A stretch of 64,000 bases of DNA, taken from Acidobacteriota bacterium (lineage in GTDB: Bacteria; Acidobacteriota; Terriglobia; Terriglobales; Acidobacteriaceae). How positions within the stretch are numbered: the first letter of the stretch is position 1; each line of letters opens with the position of its first letter. The translations under genes were made by a program, and so were the position numbers. The notes beneath the pieces are model-generated. The model was not told where the DNA came from, ran no database searches, and worked only from the letters and a program-made list of their open reading frames with translations. Positions 56,762-64,000 of this stretch are shown one piece after another. The stretch spans positions 372,001-436,000 of the forward strand of contig JABCZL010000004.1 in assembly GCA_013289685.1 (NCBI GenBank), in the 5' to 3' direction.

Positions 56762-56937
56762 GAAGGTTCCTCCGTGAACGATTTTCCCTTGCAAAGGTTC
56801 TTGACTACGGGGCCCTTGTACTTGAAAGACCAACCCTACTCGTAGTATGGGAAAGTCTTATATCACAAGATATTGCGGCACTATGAATAAAGTGTCAACA
56901 CAATTTTGCAGTTTGGCGCGGAATTTTGAGAACCGTC

Positions 56938-57034
56938 GTTAGCCGCTGGTCGTTGGTCGTTGGCGAAATTCAGAGAAACGAGCGCCGTGGTTGTGGATTC
57001 GCTAACGACCAACGACAAACGGCCAACGACTGGT
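56938..57034. repeat. Spacer repeat of the 'GGTCGTTGGTCGTTGG' type (family F)
   Basis: GCCGCTGGTCGTTGGTCGTT (56942-56961) is matched by AACGACCAACGACAAACGGC and CAACGACTGG (57004-57031) across about 40 unpaired bases, giving a long imperfect hairpin before the HyuB-like gene. The same unit (TCGCTGGTCGTTGGTCGTT) begins inside the ispF start at 24783-24805. Confidence 0.65.
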
Positions 57035-57049
57035 AGTACACTGCGCCTC

Positions 57050-58762
57050 ATGCGGCGCGATCCCATCGAACTGGAAATCTTCAAGAACCTGTACCACTCC
57101 ATCGCCGAGGAGATGGGTGCGGCTCTGCGGCGCACCGCGTTTTCCCCGAACATTAAAGAGCGGCGCGATTACTCGTGCGCGGTTTTCGACTCCGCGGGTG
57201 AAGTCATCGCCATGGGCGACCACATGCCCGTGCATCTCGGATCGATGCCCATGTCGGTGCGGGCGGCGATCGATGCTGGCGCAATGGGGGCCGGAGCGAT
57301 GCGTCCCGGCGATGTTGTCATGCTGAATGATCCGTTTCGGGGGGGGACCCATCTGCCCGACATCACACTGGTCGCGCCGGTGTATGTGGAGCAGAGCGGA
57401 ATCGGGGCTGGCCAGAAACGGGGACCCTCCACTAGCTTGCGCGGGCGAGGCGCCCGCGGCCACACGAGTTTGCGCCACACGAAGCCCGATTTCTATGTAG
57501 CTTCGCGGGCTCATCATGCGGATGTGGGCGGGGCTTATCCCGGCTCGATGGGCCTGTGCCGCGAAATCTATCAGGAGGGTGTTCGCATCCCTCCGGTGAA
57601 ACTGGTGCGCCGGGGAGCCATGGATGCGGATGTGCTCGCGATGCTGCTCAATAACGTCCGCACTCCGGAGGAACGCGAGGGCGACCTGGGAGCGCAAATC
57701 GCGGCCTGCCATACCGGCGCCGAGCGCCTGCGTGAAGTTTGCTCGCGTTACGGCGTGGCGCACGCCCGGTGCGCGGCCATCAATCTGCTGGATTATTCCG
57801 AAGAACTGATGCGCGCGTTTTTGCAAAGCGTGCCGGCGGGCGAGTATCGGGCCGAGGATTTTCTGGATGGCGATGGGGTCAGCGATCGGCCGATCAAGAT
57901 TGCGGTGGCGGTCACGGTTCACCAGGGTGAGAAGAAACGCGGGCGGGGGCGCCCGCCCCACATGGTCACCGTGGATTTCACAGGAAGCGATCCGCAAGTC
58001 GAAGGCAGCGTCAACGCGGTCGCGGCCATCACCTACTCGGCTTGCTTCTACGTGTTTCGCTGCCTGCTGGCCGAGGATGTTCCGGCCGCAGCCGGGCTGA
58101 TGCAGCCCATCCACGTCATCGCGCCCCAAGGAACCATCGTGAATGCGCGGCCCCCGGCAGCCGTTGCCGGCGGAAATGTCGAGACCTCACAGCGCATCGT
58201 CGACGTCGTGTTGCGGGCACTCGCACAGGCCATTCCCGATCGCATCCCCGCCGCGGCCGCGGGAACAATGAACAATTTGACCATCGGCGGCATGCATCTC
58301 AGCGCCGAAGATCCGCGCACCGCCGAGCCCTTCGCCTACTACGAGACGATCGCCGGCGGGATGGGCGCGCGGCCCGGCAAACCCGGCGTTTCCGGCGTGC
58401 ACACCCACATGACGAATTCCTTGAACACTCCCGCCGAAGCGTTGGAGTACGCCTATCCCCTGCGCGTGCGCCGGTATTCCCTGCGGCCGGGCAGCGGCGG
58501 CGACGGAAAGTTCCGCGGCGGCGATGGCATTGTCCGCGAGATTGAAGTGCTCACCGACTGCGAGGTAACTATGCTGGCCGACCGCCGCTCGCGCGGGCCG
58601 TGGGGACTGTCCGGAGGAGGTGACGGCGCACCGGGGAAAACATTTATCACACGCCGCGACGGCGCCGTCGAATCGATGCCCGCGAAGTTCAGTACTCGCC
58701 TGCAAAAAGGCGAACGGATTACGATTGAAACTCCCGGTGGCGGCGGCTGGGGGCAGGCCTAA
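57050..58762 (+). CDS. Hydantoinase B/oxoprolinase-family protein with two repeat-derived insertions
   Basis: 570 residues from the ATG at 57050 (the 30 preceding codons are in repeat DNA). The HyuB signature is clear: DPIELEIFKNLYHSIAEEMG, SPNIKERRDYSCAVFDSAG, DMPVHLGSMP-type MPVHLGSMPMSV, MRPGDVVMLNDPFRGGTHLP, VASRAHHADVGGAYPGSM and the C-terminal RYSLRPGSGGDGKFRGGDG. These proteins act with HyuA in ATP-dependent opening of hydantoins or 5-oxoproline; no hyuA is adjacent. Two insertions stand out: about 25 residues (119-144, with RGRGARGHTSLRH) and about 10 residues (294-305, RGRGRPPHM). Each is encoded by a GC hairpin also found between genes. Confidence 0.93.
   Translation: MRRDPIELEIFKNLYHSIAEEMGAALRRTAFSPNIKERRDYSCAVFDSAGEVIAMGDHMPVHLGSMPMSVRAAIDAGAMGAGAMRPGDVVMLNDPFRGGTHLPDITLVAPVYVEQSGIGAGQKRGPSTSLRGRGARGHTSLRHTKPDFYVASRAHHADVGGAYPGSMGLCREIYQEGVRIPPVKLVRRGAMDADVLAMLLNNVRTPEEREGDLGAQIAACHTGAERLREVCSRYGVAHARCAAINLLDYSEELMRAFLQSVPAGEYRAEDFLDGDGVSDRPIKIAVAVTVHQGEKKRGRGRPPHMVTVDFTGSDPQVEGSVNAVAAITYSACFYVFRCLLAEDVPAAAGLMQPIHVIAPQGTIVNARPPAAVAGGNVETSQRIVDVVLRALAQAIPDRIPAAAAGTMNNLTIGGMHLSAEDPRTAEPFAYYETIAGGMGARPGKPGVSGVHTHMTNSLNTPAEALEYAYPLRVRRYSLRPGSGGDGKFRGGDGIVREIEVLTDCEVTMLADRRSRGPWGLSGGGDGAPGKTFITRRDGAVESMPAKFSTRLQKGERITIETPGGGGWGQA
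57433..57464 (-). repeat. Family C-like hairpin inside the HyuB-like gene, copy 1
   Basis: GCGGGCG-AGG-CGCCCGC (57441-57447 and 57451-57457) is a perfect hairpin, flanked by CTAGCTTGC and GGCCACAC. The core CGGGCGCC-TCGCCCG resembles the first hairpin of recG (4875-4896). It is read in frame in the inserted segment. Confidence 0.65.
57938..57961 (-). repeat. Hairpin unit inside the HyuB-like gene, copy 2
   Basis: On the minus strand this 24-base unit (GTGGGGCGGGCGC then CCCCGCCCGCG) differs at only two positions from the intergenic unit at 62841-62864 (GTGGCGCGGGTGC then CCCCGCCCGCG, plus strand). It is read in frame as Arg/Gly/Pro-rich protein. Confidence 0.75.
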
Positions 58763-58813
58763 GCGCTCGCTTTGAATCGTTGCTGTCATTGGGATTGGAA
58801 AGGACATGAATTT

Positions 58814-59158
58814 ATGCACATCCTAAAGTCGGTGGGAGTGATATCGGTCGCGAAGCTCATGGGCTTGCTCTATGGTTGCCTCGGACTGATTTTCGCCCCA
58901 ATCTTCCTGGTGGTCGGACTAGTCGGATCTTTCGCCGGCGCCGACAAAACTCCGCTGGCCGGAGTTTTTGGAGTCGTTCTCGCCATCCTCATGCCCCTTA
59001 TCTACGGAGCCATGGGATTTGTGTCAGGCGCGATTGGCGCGCTGCTCTATAACGCCTTAGCCAAGTGGGTGGGCGGCTTCGAGTTGGAACTGGAGCCGCA
59101 GGCAAATCTGCCTGTCGCACCCTATCCCATAATTCCTCCACCAACCCCGGGCATCTAA
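58814..59158 (+). CDS. Small membrane protein, DUF3566-like
   Basis: A 114-residue protein from the ATG at 58814 (AAAGGA upstream). Two to three membrane segments: LMGLLYGCLGLIFAPIFLVV (about 15-40), LAGVFGVVLAILMPLIYGAM (about 48-70), FVSGAIGALLYNALAKWVGG (about 72-90), ending in a Pro-rich tail (NLPVAPYPIIPPPTPGI). 'S-V-A-K-L' followed by 'L-x-G-L' matches DUF3566-type membrane proteins. It is 21 bp before a DinB-like gene and may share its transcript. Function unknown. Confidence 0.7.
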   Translation: MHILKSVGVISVAKLMGLLYGCLGLIFAPIFLVVGLVGSFAGADKTPLAGVFGVVLAILMPLIYGAMGFVSGAIGALLYNALAKWVGGFELELEPQANLPVAPYPIIPPPTPGI

Positions 59159-59179
59159 GGTTTGCTGGAGGCAGAAGCA

Positions 59180-59725
59180 ATGGCAACCGATCCCGCCACT
59201 CACTATATCGACGAAGCGCGCCGGCAGATGCGCGGCTACAAGCGCATGGGTGAAGGCGCGATGACGCAACTCCGGGACGAAGACTTCTTCGTCACGCTCG
59301 ATCCGGAGTCGAACTCTGTGGCCATTCTGGTCAAGCACCTTGCGGGCAATATGCGCTCACGCTTCACTGACTTCTTAATCAGCGACGGCGAAAAGCCGGA
59401 TCGTTTTCGTGATGATGAGTTTGAACTAACTGGAGCGACAACGCGAGCCGAGGTGATGAAGTGGTGGGACGAGGGTTGGGCTTGCGTGCTGGGAGCGATC
59501 GAGGCGCTCAAGCCGGAAGATGTTATGCGCACGGTGACGATTCGAGGCGAGCCCCACACCGTGCTGCAAGCCATCAACCGGCAGATCGCGCACTACTCAG
59601 CCCACATCGGGCAGATCGTGTTTCTGGCCAAGCATCTCCGGTCAAGCGAGTGGAAAACGTTGAGCATCCCGCGCGGCAAGTCTGAGGAATTCAAGAAGGT
59701 GGCGCCCAAGTCGAGCAAGCCATGA
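59180..59725 (+). CDS. DinB/DUF1572-family protein
   Basis: A 181-residue protein from the ATG at 59180, with GGAGGCAG upstream. It is a four-helix bundle of the DUF1572 (DinB/YfiT-like) type: VAILVKHLAGNMRSRFTDFL, MKWWDEGWACVLGAIEALKP, VLQAINRQIAHYSAHIGQIV, FLAKHLRSSEWKTLSIPRGK. The three His at about residues 53, 136 and 140 (VKHLAG, AHYSAHIGQ) match the metal-binding triad of this family. The enzyme role is unknown; relatives are thiol-linked transferases. The SIPRGKSEEF tail is typical of the DUF1572 branch. Confidence 0.9.
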   Translation: MATDPATHYIDEARRQMRGYKRMGEGAMTQLRDEDFFVTLDPESNSVAILVKHLAGNMRSRFTDFLISDGEKPDRFRDDEFELTGATTRAEVMKWWDEGWACVLGAIEALKPEDVMRTVTIRGEPHTVLQAINRQIAHYSAHIGQIVFLAKHLRSSEWKTLSIPRGKSEEFKKVAPKSSKP

Positions 59726-60056
59726 AATTCTTGCGCCATATCGCCGCTCTCCTTCGTAGCTGACTGGCTAAGGGACTCGCGATTGCGGGAGAAACTCGTG
59801 GCCGCTGGCGGAACTCGTGCCCCCGGCGGAAACCGTGCCCCCCCGGCAGCACTGTGGAAGAGCGGCCCTTCCAGGGTCGCGTGAGGCAATCAACCTCGGA
59901 CGGCTTTAGCCGCCGTGGTCGTCTTTCCGTCGTTGCGGCTCGGAATCTTTCACCTGTGCTAAAGCCCGATCTCCTTTTCAACTCATAACGCGGCGCCGAA
60001 GCGCCGTTCTTCCACGTTGATTGCCGGTGCTGAAGGCACTCCAATCCAAAGCCAGG
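59726..60056. repeat. 331-bp spacer with two inverted family B repeats
   Basis: Copy 1 (plus): GTGGAAGAGCGGCCCTTC, CAGGGTCGC, then CGGCTTTAGCCGC 20 bases on (59854-59913). Copy 2 (minus): CGTGGAAGAACGGCGCTTC, GGCGCCG, then a spacer and ATCGGGCTTTAGCACAG (59953-60016). Between them is AGCCGCCGTGGTCG. The spacer also starts with low-complexity CGTGCCCCC-type units (59795-59850). No gene is seen. Confidence 0.75.
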
Positions 60057-60701
60057 TCAGCGAGACCTCGGCCCAAAGTACCGATAGTGTCCCGTAATCT
60101 TCCAGTTGAAAAGCACATCTTCCATCCTTGGCCCTTCGCCAATGTTATGCACAATCATGTAGCGCCCGCTCCAGCGGGCCTTTTGATCGACGACGATGCC
60201 AATGTGCGGCACGTTCCCACCCAGGTCCCACGTCACCAGATCGCCCGGCGCGTACTCTTCCGCACGGCTGGTGATGGGCAGCGATGCACCCATGCGGTGG
60301 AAGAACACCATCAGATTCGGGACGCGGCGGTGGTCGATATTCGCGTCGGGACGAGCCAGCAACCAGCGCCGCTTATTCAGATACTCCGCGAAGTTCTGCA
60401 CCATGTCTTCGTGGACTTCTTTTTGCAAGTCGACGCCCACGGCACGGTAACTGCGAATGATTTCATCGGTGCAAACGCCGGTATCGGACGGAACGTCCCC
60501 GCCTGGATACGGAATGCGAACGTACGCGGAAACGTAGCGCACCGAATGATGCGTGCGCTCGATCGCGGCGGCCACCAGGCGACGCGTGAACTCTTGCCGC
60601 GAAGCCGGCGCACCGGACTGCGTTGAAGCGAGGCTCCACAACGCGCACGCCGAGAGCATGCCTACTCCTACGACTCTCGCTCTTTCCCTGAACAGGCGCA
60701 T
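60057..60701 (-). CDS. DUF1287-family exported protein
   Basis: A 214-residue protein from the ATG at 60701 with a signal-like N-terminus (RVVGVGMLSACALWSLASTQ). The DUF1287 landmarks are clear: YVSAYVRIPYPGGDVPSDTGVCTDEIIR, AVGVDLQKEVHEDM, NIDHRRVPNLMVFFHRM, EYAPGDLVTWDLGGN, PHIGIVVDQKA and MIVHNIGEGP. The invariant Cys (GVCTDE) and His residues make an NlpC/P60-like Cys-His active site likely, so a cell-wall peptide hydrolase is plausible; function unproven. The neighbour at 60758 is on the same strand, 57 bp upstream. Confidence 0.9.
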   Translation of the reverse strand: MRLFRERARVVGVGMLSACALWSLASTQSGAPASRQEFTRRLVAAAIERTHHSVRYVSAYVRIPYPGGDVPSDTGVCTDEIIRSYRAVGVDLQKEVHEDMVQNFAEYLNKRRWLLARPDANIDHRRVPNLMVFFHRMGASLPITSRAEEYAPGDLVTWDLGGNVPHIGIVVDQKARWSGRYMIVHNIGEGPRMEDVLFNWKITGHYRYFGPRSR

Positions 60702-60757
60702 TTCAAACGATTGTAAAGCCAAATGAAGCGCAACTCAGACTGCAGCATTTCGGCGAA

Positions 60758-61591
60758 TCAGTGTTTCTGCGAGCCGTCATTCTTCGAATCGGGAGCGGCG
60801 GTTCGAGGCCAGACGGGAGACACCAGCTCACTGCGCCAGATCGGGCCTCCTAAGAAGGATGGGCTCTCCGATTTGACGAACGCCGGGGCTTCCCCACCCA
60901 GAATCCATACATGCGCGTCGGGCGGCTGCTTCCCTAACAGTGGTGCCACCAGTCCGGCGATGCCCCCGAGTTCGATTTTCACGACGTAGTGCACGGCTTC
61001 GTGGCTGGATCCAGCTAGTGAGAAAGGCTCTGTGCCTTGAGGAGTAATCGCGAGCTTTACGAGGCGGGGCTTGGGTGTGGCCACCACCATCGACACCTCC
61101 GCCGGCGGAGCATCCGGGCGAACGTTCTTCAGCAGCGTCAAGACTAAACCGTTGGCAAGGTCTGGCGGCAGCTTAAGGCGCTCAGTCGCCGTTTTTTCTT
61201 TCCCATCGTCATCCGTGTACTGTACCGTAACCTGGCCCGTGGAGGTCGCGATCGAGAGGTCTATGGGATGCGGGAACGCCGGTCCTTTCTGCACCAGGTG
61301 ATAGCTGATCAGCCGGAAGTTTCCGCGCTGCGAAAAAATAGTGGTTTCCTCTTGTCGCGAGCCGTCCTTGAAGCGGTATATCAGGCGGTTCGTGATCCGG
61401 TTGCCCGCGGGGACTTGCGTGAGATCGCCTTCCGCAAGCGGGGTACCGTCAAGATTGCTGAGCACGAGAAAGCCGTGAACCGAGCCCTCCCTGTGAAGCA
61501 CCGCTACCGGCGACGCCGGTGCCGATGCGCCGCCAAGAAAGCAAGCGGAGATAAGCAGGATCGCAATCAACCGAACGCTCACGGTTTTCAC
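60758..61591 (-). CDS. Exported protein of unknown function
   Basis: A 277-residue protein with a signal peptide (VRLIAILLISACFLGGASAP). The mature part is beta-rich: SVHGFLVLSNLDGTPLAEGD, TNRLIYRFKDGSRQEETTIF, FRLISYHLVQKGPAFPHPID, DLANGLVLTLLKNVRPDAPP, VHYVVKIELGGIAGLVAPLL and WILGGEAPAFVKSESPSFLG. The pattern (R-x-E-T-x-x-F-S-x-x-G) resembles DUF6134-like or lipid-binding-type exported proteins, but I am not certain. Upstream of the DUF1287 gene, likely same transcript. Confidence 0.65.
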   Translation of the reverse strand: MKTVSVRLIAILLISACFLGGASAPASPVAVLHREGSVHGFLVLSNLDGTPLAEGDLTQVPAGNRITNRLIYRFKDGSRQEETTIFSQRGNFRLISYHLVQKGPAFPHPIDLSIATSTGQVTVQYTDDDGKEKTATERLKLPPDLANGLVLTLLKNVRPDAPPAEVSMVVATPKPRLVKLAITPQGTEPFSLAGSSHEAVHYVVKIELGGIAGLVAPLLGKQPPDAHVWILGGEAPAFVKSESPSFLGGPIWRSELVSPVWPRTAAPDSKNDGSQKH

Positions 61592-61763
61592 CCCCAGTGA
61601 ACAAGGTTCGCGGCCTTAGATGCTGGTTGTCAAGGCTACGGTTGGCGCTTGCAGTGTCCAACGATGAAGCGGTCGGTGCCAGATGCGAGGCCGCCTCCGG
61701 TGCTAAAATCATACGTTTTGTGTTTGAAGCAGTTTTTGGTACCGGAATTTATAGGTGGCAATT

Positions 61764-62831
61764 ATGGCTGGGGCAACGAGAGAACGGACCATGCTGGCGG
61801 TGGTCAAGCCGGAAAAGGCTGCGGGCGCGGAAATTCGCGAGGTCAAGATCCCCACTTTCGGTCCCACCGATGTGCTCGTGAAGGTGAAGGTCGCGTCCAT
61901 CTGCGGCACCGACCTGCACATTTATAACTGGGACCGCTGGGCGCAGAACCGCATTCACCCGCCGCTGATTCCGGGGCACGAGTTCTGCGGAGAAGTGGCC
62001 GCGTTCGGCGATGAAGTGACCAGCGTCAAGGAGGGCGACTTCGTTTCCGCCGAGATGCATGTGGCGTGCGGCAAATGCCTGCAATGCCGCACCGGCGAAG
62101 CGCACATTTGCCAGAACGTGAAAATCATTGGCGTGGACACCGACGGCGCCTTCGCCGAGTACGTGGTGATTCCCGAGTCGAATATCTGGAAGCTCGATCC
62201 CACCATCCCGCAGGAGTACGCGTCGATTCTCGATCCGCTGGGGAACGCCGTTCACACGGTGCTGGCCGGGGAGATCGCGGCCAAAAGCGTGGCCGTGACA
62301 GGCTGTGGGCCGATTGGGTTATTCGCGATTGCAGTGGCCAAGGCAGTGGGCGCAACTTCCGTTTTCGCGATTGAAGTTAACGAGCACCGCGCCCGCATCG
62401 CGCGCGAGATGCAGGCCGACTACGTGCTCAATCCCGCCAAAGAAAACGTCCACGACATCGTGATGGAGAAAACCGGCGGCCTGGGTGTGGACGTAGTCCT
62501 GGAAATGGCGGGGCATCCCGATTCGATTCGCACCGCCTTCGATATCGTCCGCCGCGGCGGAAGAATTTCGCTGCTCGGGCTGACCTCGAAGCCCATCTCT
62601 CTGAATTTCTCCGAAGACATTATTTTCAAAGGCATCACCGTGCAAGGCATCAACGGCCGCCGCATGTACCAAACCTGGTACCAGATGACAGCTCTGCTGA
62701 AAAGCGGCAAACTCAACCTGCATCCCGTGATCACCGACCGCATCCCCATGAAAGATTTCTCCAAAGCGATGGAGCGCCTGAAAACCGGCGAAGCCAGCAA
62801 GATTCTGGTGTATCCCAACGGCGTGCGCTAG
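61764..62831 (+). CDS. tdh: L-threonine 3-dehydrogenase
   Basis: A 355-residue zinc- and NAD-dependent enzyme (from ATG 61764; MLAVVKPEKAA at 61791 matches the family start more closely) that oxidises threonine to 2-amino-3-ketobutyrate. It has zinc-site residues in SICGTDLHIYNWD (Cys, catalytic zinc), GHEFCGEVAAFG (His-Glu) and the structural cysteines CGKCLQCRTGEAHIC, then the NAD loop GCGPIGLFAIAVAKAVGATS. The C-terminal part, TVQGINGRRMYQTWYQMTALL, is typical of TDH rather than other MDR enzymes. Its product is the substrate of Kbl, encoded 259 bp downstream on the same strand. Confidence 0.97.
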   Translation: MAGATRERTMLAVVKPEKAAGAEIREVKIPTFGPTDVLVKVKVASICGTDLHIYNWDRWAQNRIHPPLIPGHEFCGEVAAFGDEVTSVKEGDFVSAEMHVACGKCLQCRTGEAHICQNVKIIGVDTDGAFAEYVVIPESNIWKLDPTIPQEYASILDPLGNAVHTVLAGEIAAKSVAVTGCGPIGLFAIAVAKAVGATSVFAIEVNEHRARIAREMQADYVLNPAKENVHDIVMEKTGGLGVDVVLEMAGHPDSIRTAFDIVRRGGRISLLGLTSKPISLNFSEDIIFKGITVQGINGRRMYQTWYQMTALLKSGKLNLHPVITDRIPMKDFSKAMERLKTGEASKILVYPNGVR

Positions 62832-62840
62832 TGTGCGTAT

Positions 62841-63008
62841 GTGGCGCGGGTGCCCCCGCCCGCGAGCCTCTGATCCGAGATGTACTTGTACATCGCAAAT
62901 CAATTTGTCATCCTGAGCGAAGCGATGGACCTATGCAATTCGCCGGAGTTATAGATGCTGCCAGCGAGTTGCATAGATCCTTCGCGCAAAGAACGCGCTC
63001 AGGATGAC
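62841..63008. repeat. Family C-like and family A repeats between tdh and kbl
   Basis: 62841-62864 is a 24-base hairpin unit almost identical to the one inside the HyuB-like gene (57938-57961). 62907-63008 is bounded by GTCATCCTGAG (62907-62917) and CTCAGGATGAC (62998-63008), with CTATGCAA and TTGCATAG pairing inside. After it, TCCGCGTTGATCCGCGCAAA repeats short units (63038-63065). The spacer holds no gene. Confidence 0.8.
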
Positions 63009-63090
63009 AACGTTAGTATTAGACTGATCCGTCCTCTAATCCGCGTTGATCCGCGCAAATCCGCGCGGCGAAAAGATTTTCGAGGTTCCC

Positions 63091-64000
63091 ATGACCACCG
63101 CAACCCGCACCAACCCGCTCTCCTACCTCACCGACCAGCTCAACGAGCTTAAAGCCAAAGGCACGCACTTCAAGCTGCGCGTGCTCGACGACGAGCAGGC
63201 GCCCGTGTGTACGTTCGACGGCAAGAAAGTCATCAACCTCGCGTCGAATAATTATCTGGGGTTAACCACGCATCCCAAGCTGCGCGAGGCGGCGCTCGAA
63301 GCGACGCGCAAATTCGGCGTGGGATCGGGCGCGGTGCGCACCATTGCCGGCACGATGAAGATCCACATGGAACTGGAAGAAAAGATCGCGCGCTTCAAGA
63401 ACGTCGAAGCCTGCGTGGTCTTTCAGTCGGGCTTCGCGGCGAATGCGGGGACGGTCTCGGCTGTGCTGGGCAAAGACGATTTCATCATCTCCGACGCGCT
63501 GAACCACGCCTCGATCATTGACGGCGCACGGCTCTCGAAGGCACAGATTCTGGTGTTCCGCCACAAAGACATTGCCCACGCGGAAGAGCAGTTAGTTAGC
63601 ATTAAGGGTGCGTCCGGCAAGAAGCTGCTGATCACCGACGGCGTCTTCTCCATGGACGGCGACATTGGCCCGCTGCCCGCGCTCTGCGACCTCGCCGAAA
63701 AATATGGCGCCATCATGATGGTCGACGACGCGCACGCTTCCGGAGTGCTGGGCCGCAACGGTCGCGGCACCGTCGATCATTTCAACGTGCACGGCCGCGT
63801 CGACATTCAGGTTGGAACGTTGTCGAAAGCCATCGGCGCGATGGGCGGATACGTGTGCGGCACGCGCGACCTGATCGATTTTCTCTATCACCGCGCGCGG
63901 CCGTTCCTGTTTTCAACCTCCCATCCACCGTCGGTGGCGGCCACCTGCATCGCGGCCTTCGACGTTCTGGAGAACGAGCCCGAGCGCATGGAAAAACTTT
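63091..64000 (+). CDS. kbl: 2-amino-3-ketobutyrate coenzyme A ligase (partial)
   Basis: 303 codons from the ATG at 63091; the gene runs past the end of the window (family length about 395). It cleaves 2-amino-3-ketobutyrate with CoA to glycine and acetyl-CoA, completing threonine breakdown begun by tdh. PLP-enzyme motifs of the alpha-oxoamine synthase family are present: LASNNYLGLTTHP, FGVGSGAVRTIAGT, DALNHASIIDGARLS, TDGVFSMDGD, MMVDDAHASGVLG (PLP ring Asp) and VGTLSKAIGAMGGY (PLP Lys). All expected residues of the visible part are intact. Confidence 0.97.
   Translation, partial: MTTATRTNPLSYLTDQLNELKAKGTHFKLRVLDDEQAPVCTFDGKKVINLASNNYLGLTTHPKLREAALEATRKFGVGSGAVRTIAGTMKIHMELEEKIARFKNVEACVVFQSGFAANAGTVSAVLGKDDFIISDALNHASIIDGARLSKAQILVFRHKDIAHAEEQLVSIKGASGKKLLITDGVFSMDGDIGPLPALCDLAEKYGAIMMVDDAHASGVLGRNGRGTVDHFNVHGRVDIQVGTLSKAIGAMGGYVCGTRDLIDFLYHRARPFLFSTSHPPSVAATCIAAFDVLENEPERMEKL

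Noticed and set aside
56960..57049. 30-codon extension of the HyuB-like gene
   Set aside because: It is encoded by the GGTCGTTGG spacer repeat; the family begins at the ATG at 57050.
62907..63008. Long inverted repeat considered as a riboswitch or T-box before kbl
   Set aside because: No specifier-loop, T-box sequence or known riboswitch core; copies elsewhere sit after polA and between unrelated genes, so it is a dispersed repeat.
1..64000. Prophage, insertion sequence or integrative element
   Set aside because: No transposase, integrase, phage structural gene or attachment repeat is recognisable in the window.

Overview
The window is a high-GC bacterial chromosome segment and most likely comes from an Acidobacteriota (Terriglobia-like) genome. 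I infer this from the gene repertoire: VWA-domain and TIG-domain exported proteins, DUF4097 and PDZ exported proteins, an MFS/spermidine-synthase fusion, and the order rplI-rpsR-rpsF-pth-rplY-prs-tRNA-ispE. Intergenic DNA full of small hairpin repeats fits the same picture. I cannot name the species. No phage, insertion sequence or CRISPR array is visible, so this is a core-genome region with small accessory patches.

Layout. 0-1 kb: tail of an MCE/MlaD-like gene, then a VapBC-type toxin-antitoxin pair behind a perfect palindromic operator. 1-6.2 kb (minus strand): DUF1634 and TauE/SafE transporter, lipA, a membrane protein, recG. 6.4-9.3 kb: small genes and a GAF-GAF-GGDEF diguanylate cyclase. 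9.3-13.6 kb (minus): ECF sigma factor, zinc-finger anti-sigma with HEAT-like repeats, DUF4097 protein and a double-PDZ protein, which look like one envelope-sensing unit. 14 kb: antitoxin-like gene next to a decayed RelE toxin. 14.4-20.1 kb (minus): rplI, rpsR, rpsF, pth, rplY, prs, tRNA-Gln(TTG), ispE. 20-24 kb: ceramidase-like membrane protein, unknowns and a class I amidotransferase. 24.2-28 kb (minus): ispF, ispD, a pentapeptide-periodic protein, and a YacL-like PIN/TRAM protein. 28-33 kb: quinone oxidoreductase, then an autoregulated GntR-ABC operon that appears leaderless. 32.5-38 kb: GtrA and CDP-alcohol phosphotransferase, MFS/spermidine-synthase fusion, class III aminotransferase. 38-45 kb: VWA protein, murJ, cysteine dioxygenase, lipoprotein, polA, tRNA-Pro(GGG). 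45-52.6 kb: TIG-repeat surface protein, DUF4185 lipoprotein, GH18 glycosidase, small genes and a STAS protein. 52.8-64 kb: radical SAM protein, M28 peptidase, MerR regulator, GNAT, a 12-codon lysine-rich ORF, HyuB-like protein, DUF1287 protein, and the threonine-degrading pair tdh-kbl (kbl cut by the window end).

The most unusual signal is not one gene. At least two families of compact two-hairpin repeats occur in intergenic DNA and also, in frame, inside five protein genes (recG, ispE, an amidotransferase, an oxidoreductase and a HyuB-like gene). There they add roughly 10-60 residues at loop positions between conserved motifs. In ispE and hyuB the intragenic copies closely match intergenic copies elsewhere in the window. 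Other repeat families fill the spacers of the ribosomal-protein cluster, flank murJ, and lie between tdh and kbl. The other notable signal is the lysine-codon ORF with its own Shine-Dalgarno site and terminator-like hairpin, located just upstream of a GNAT acetyltransferase.
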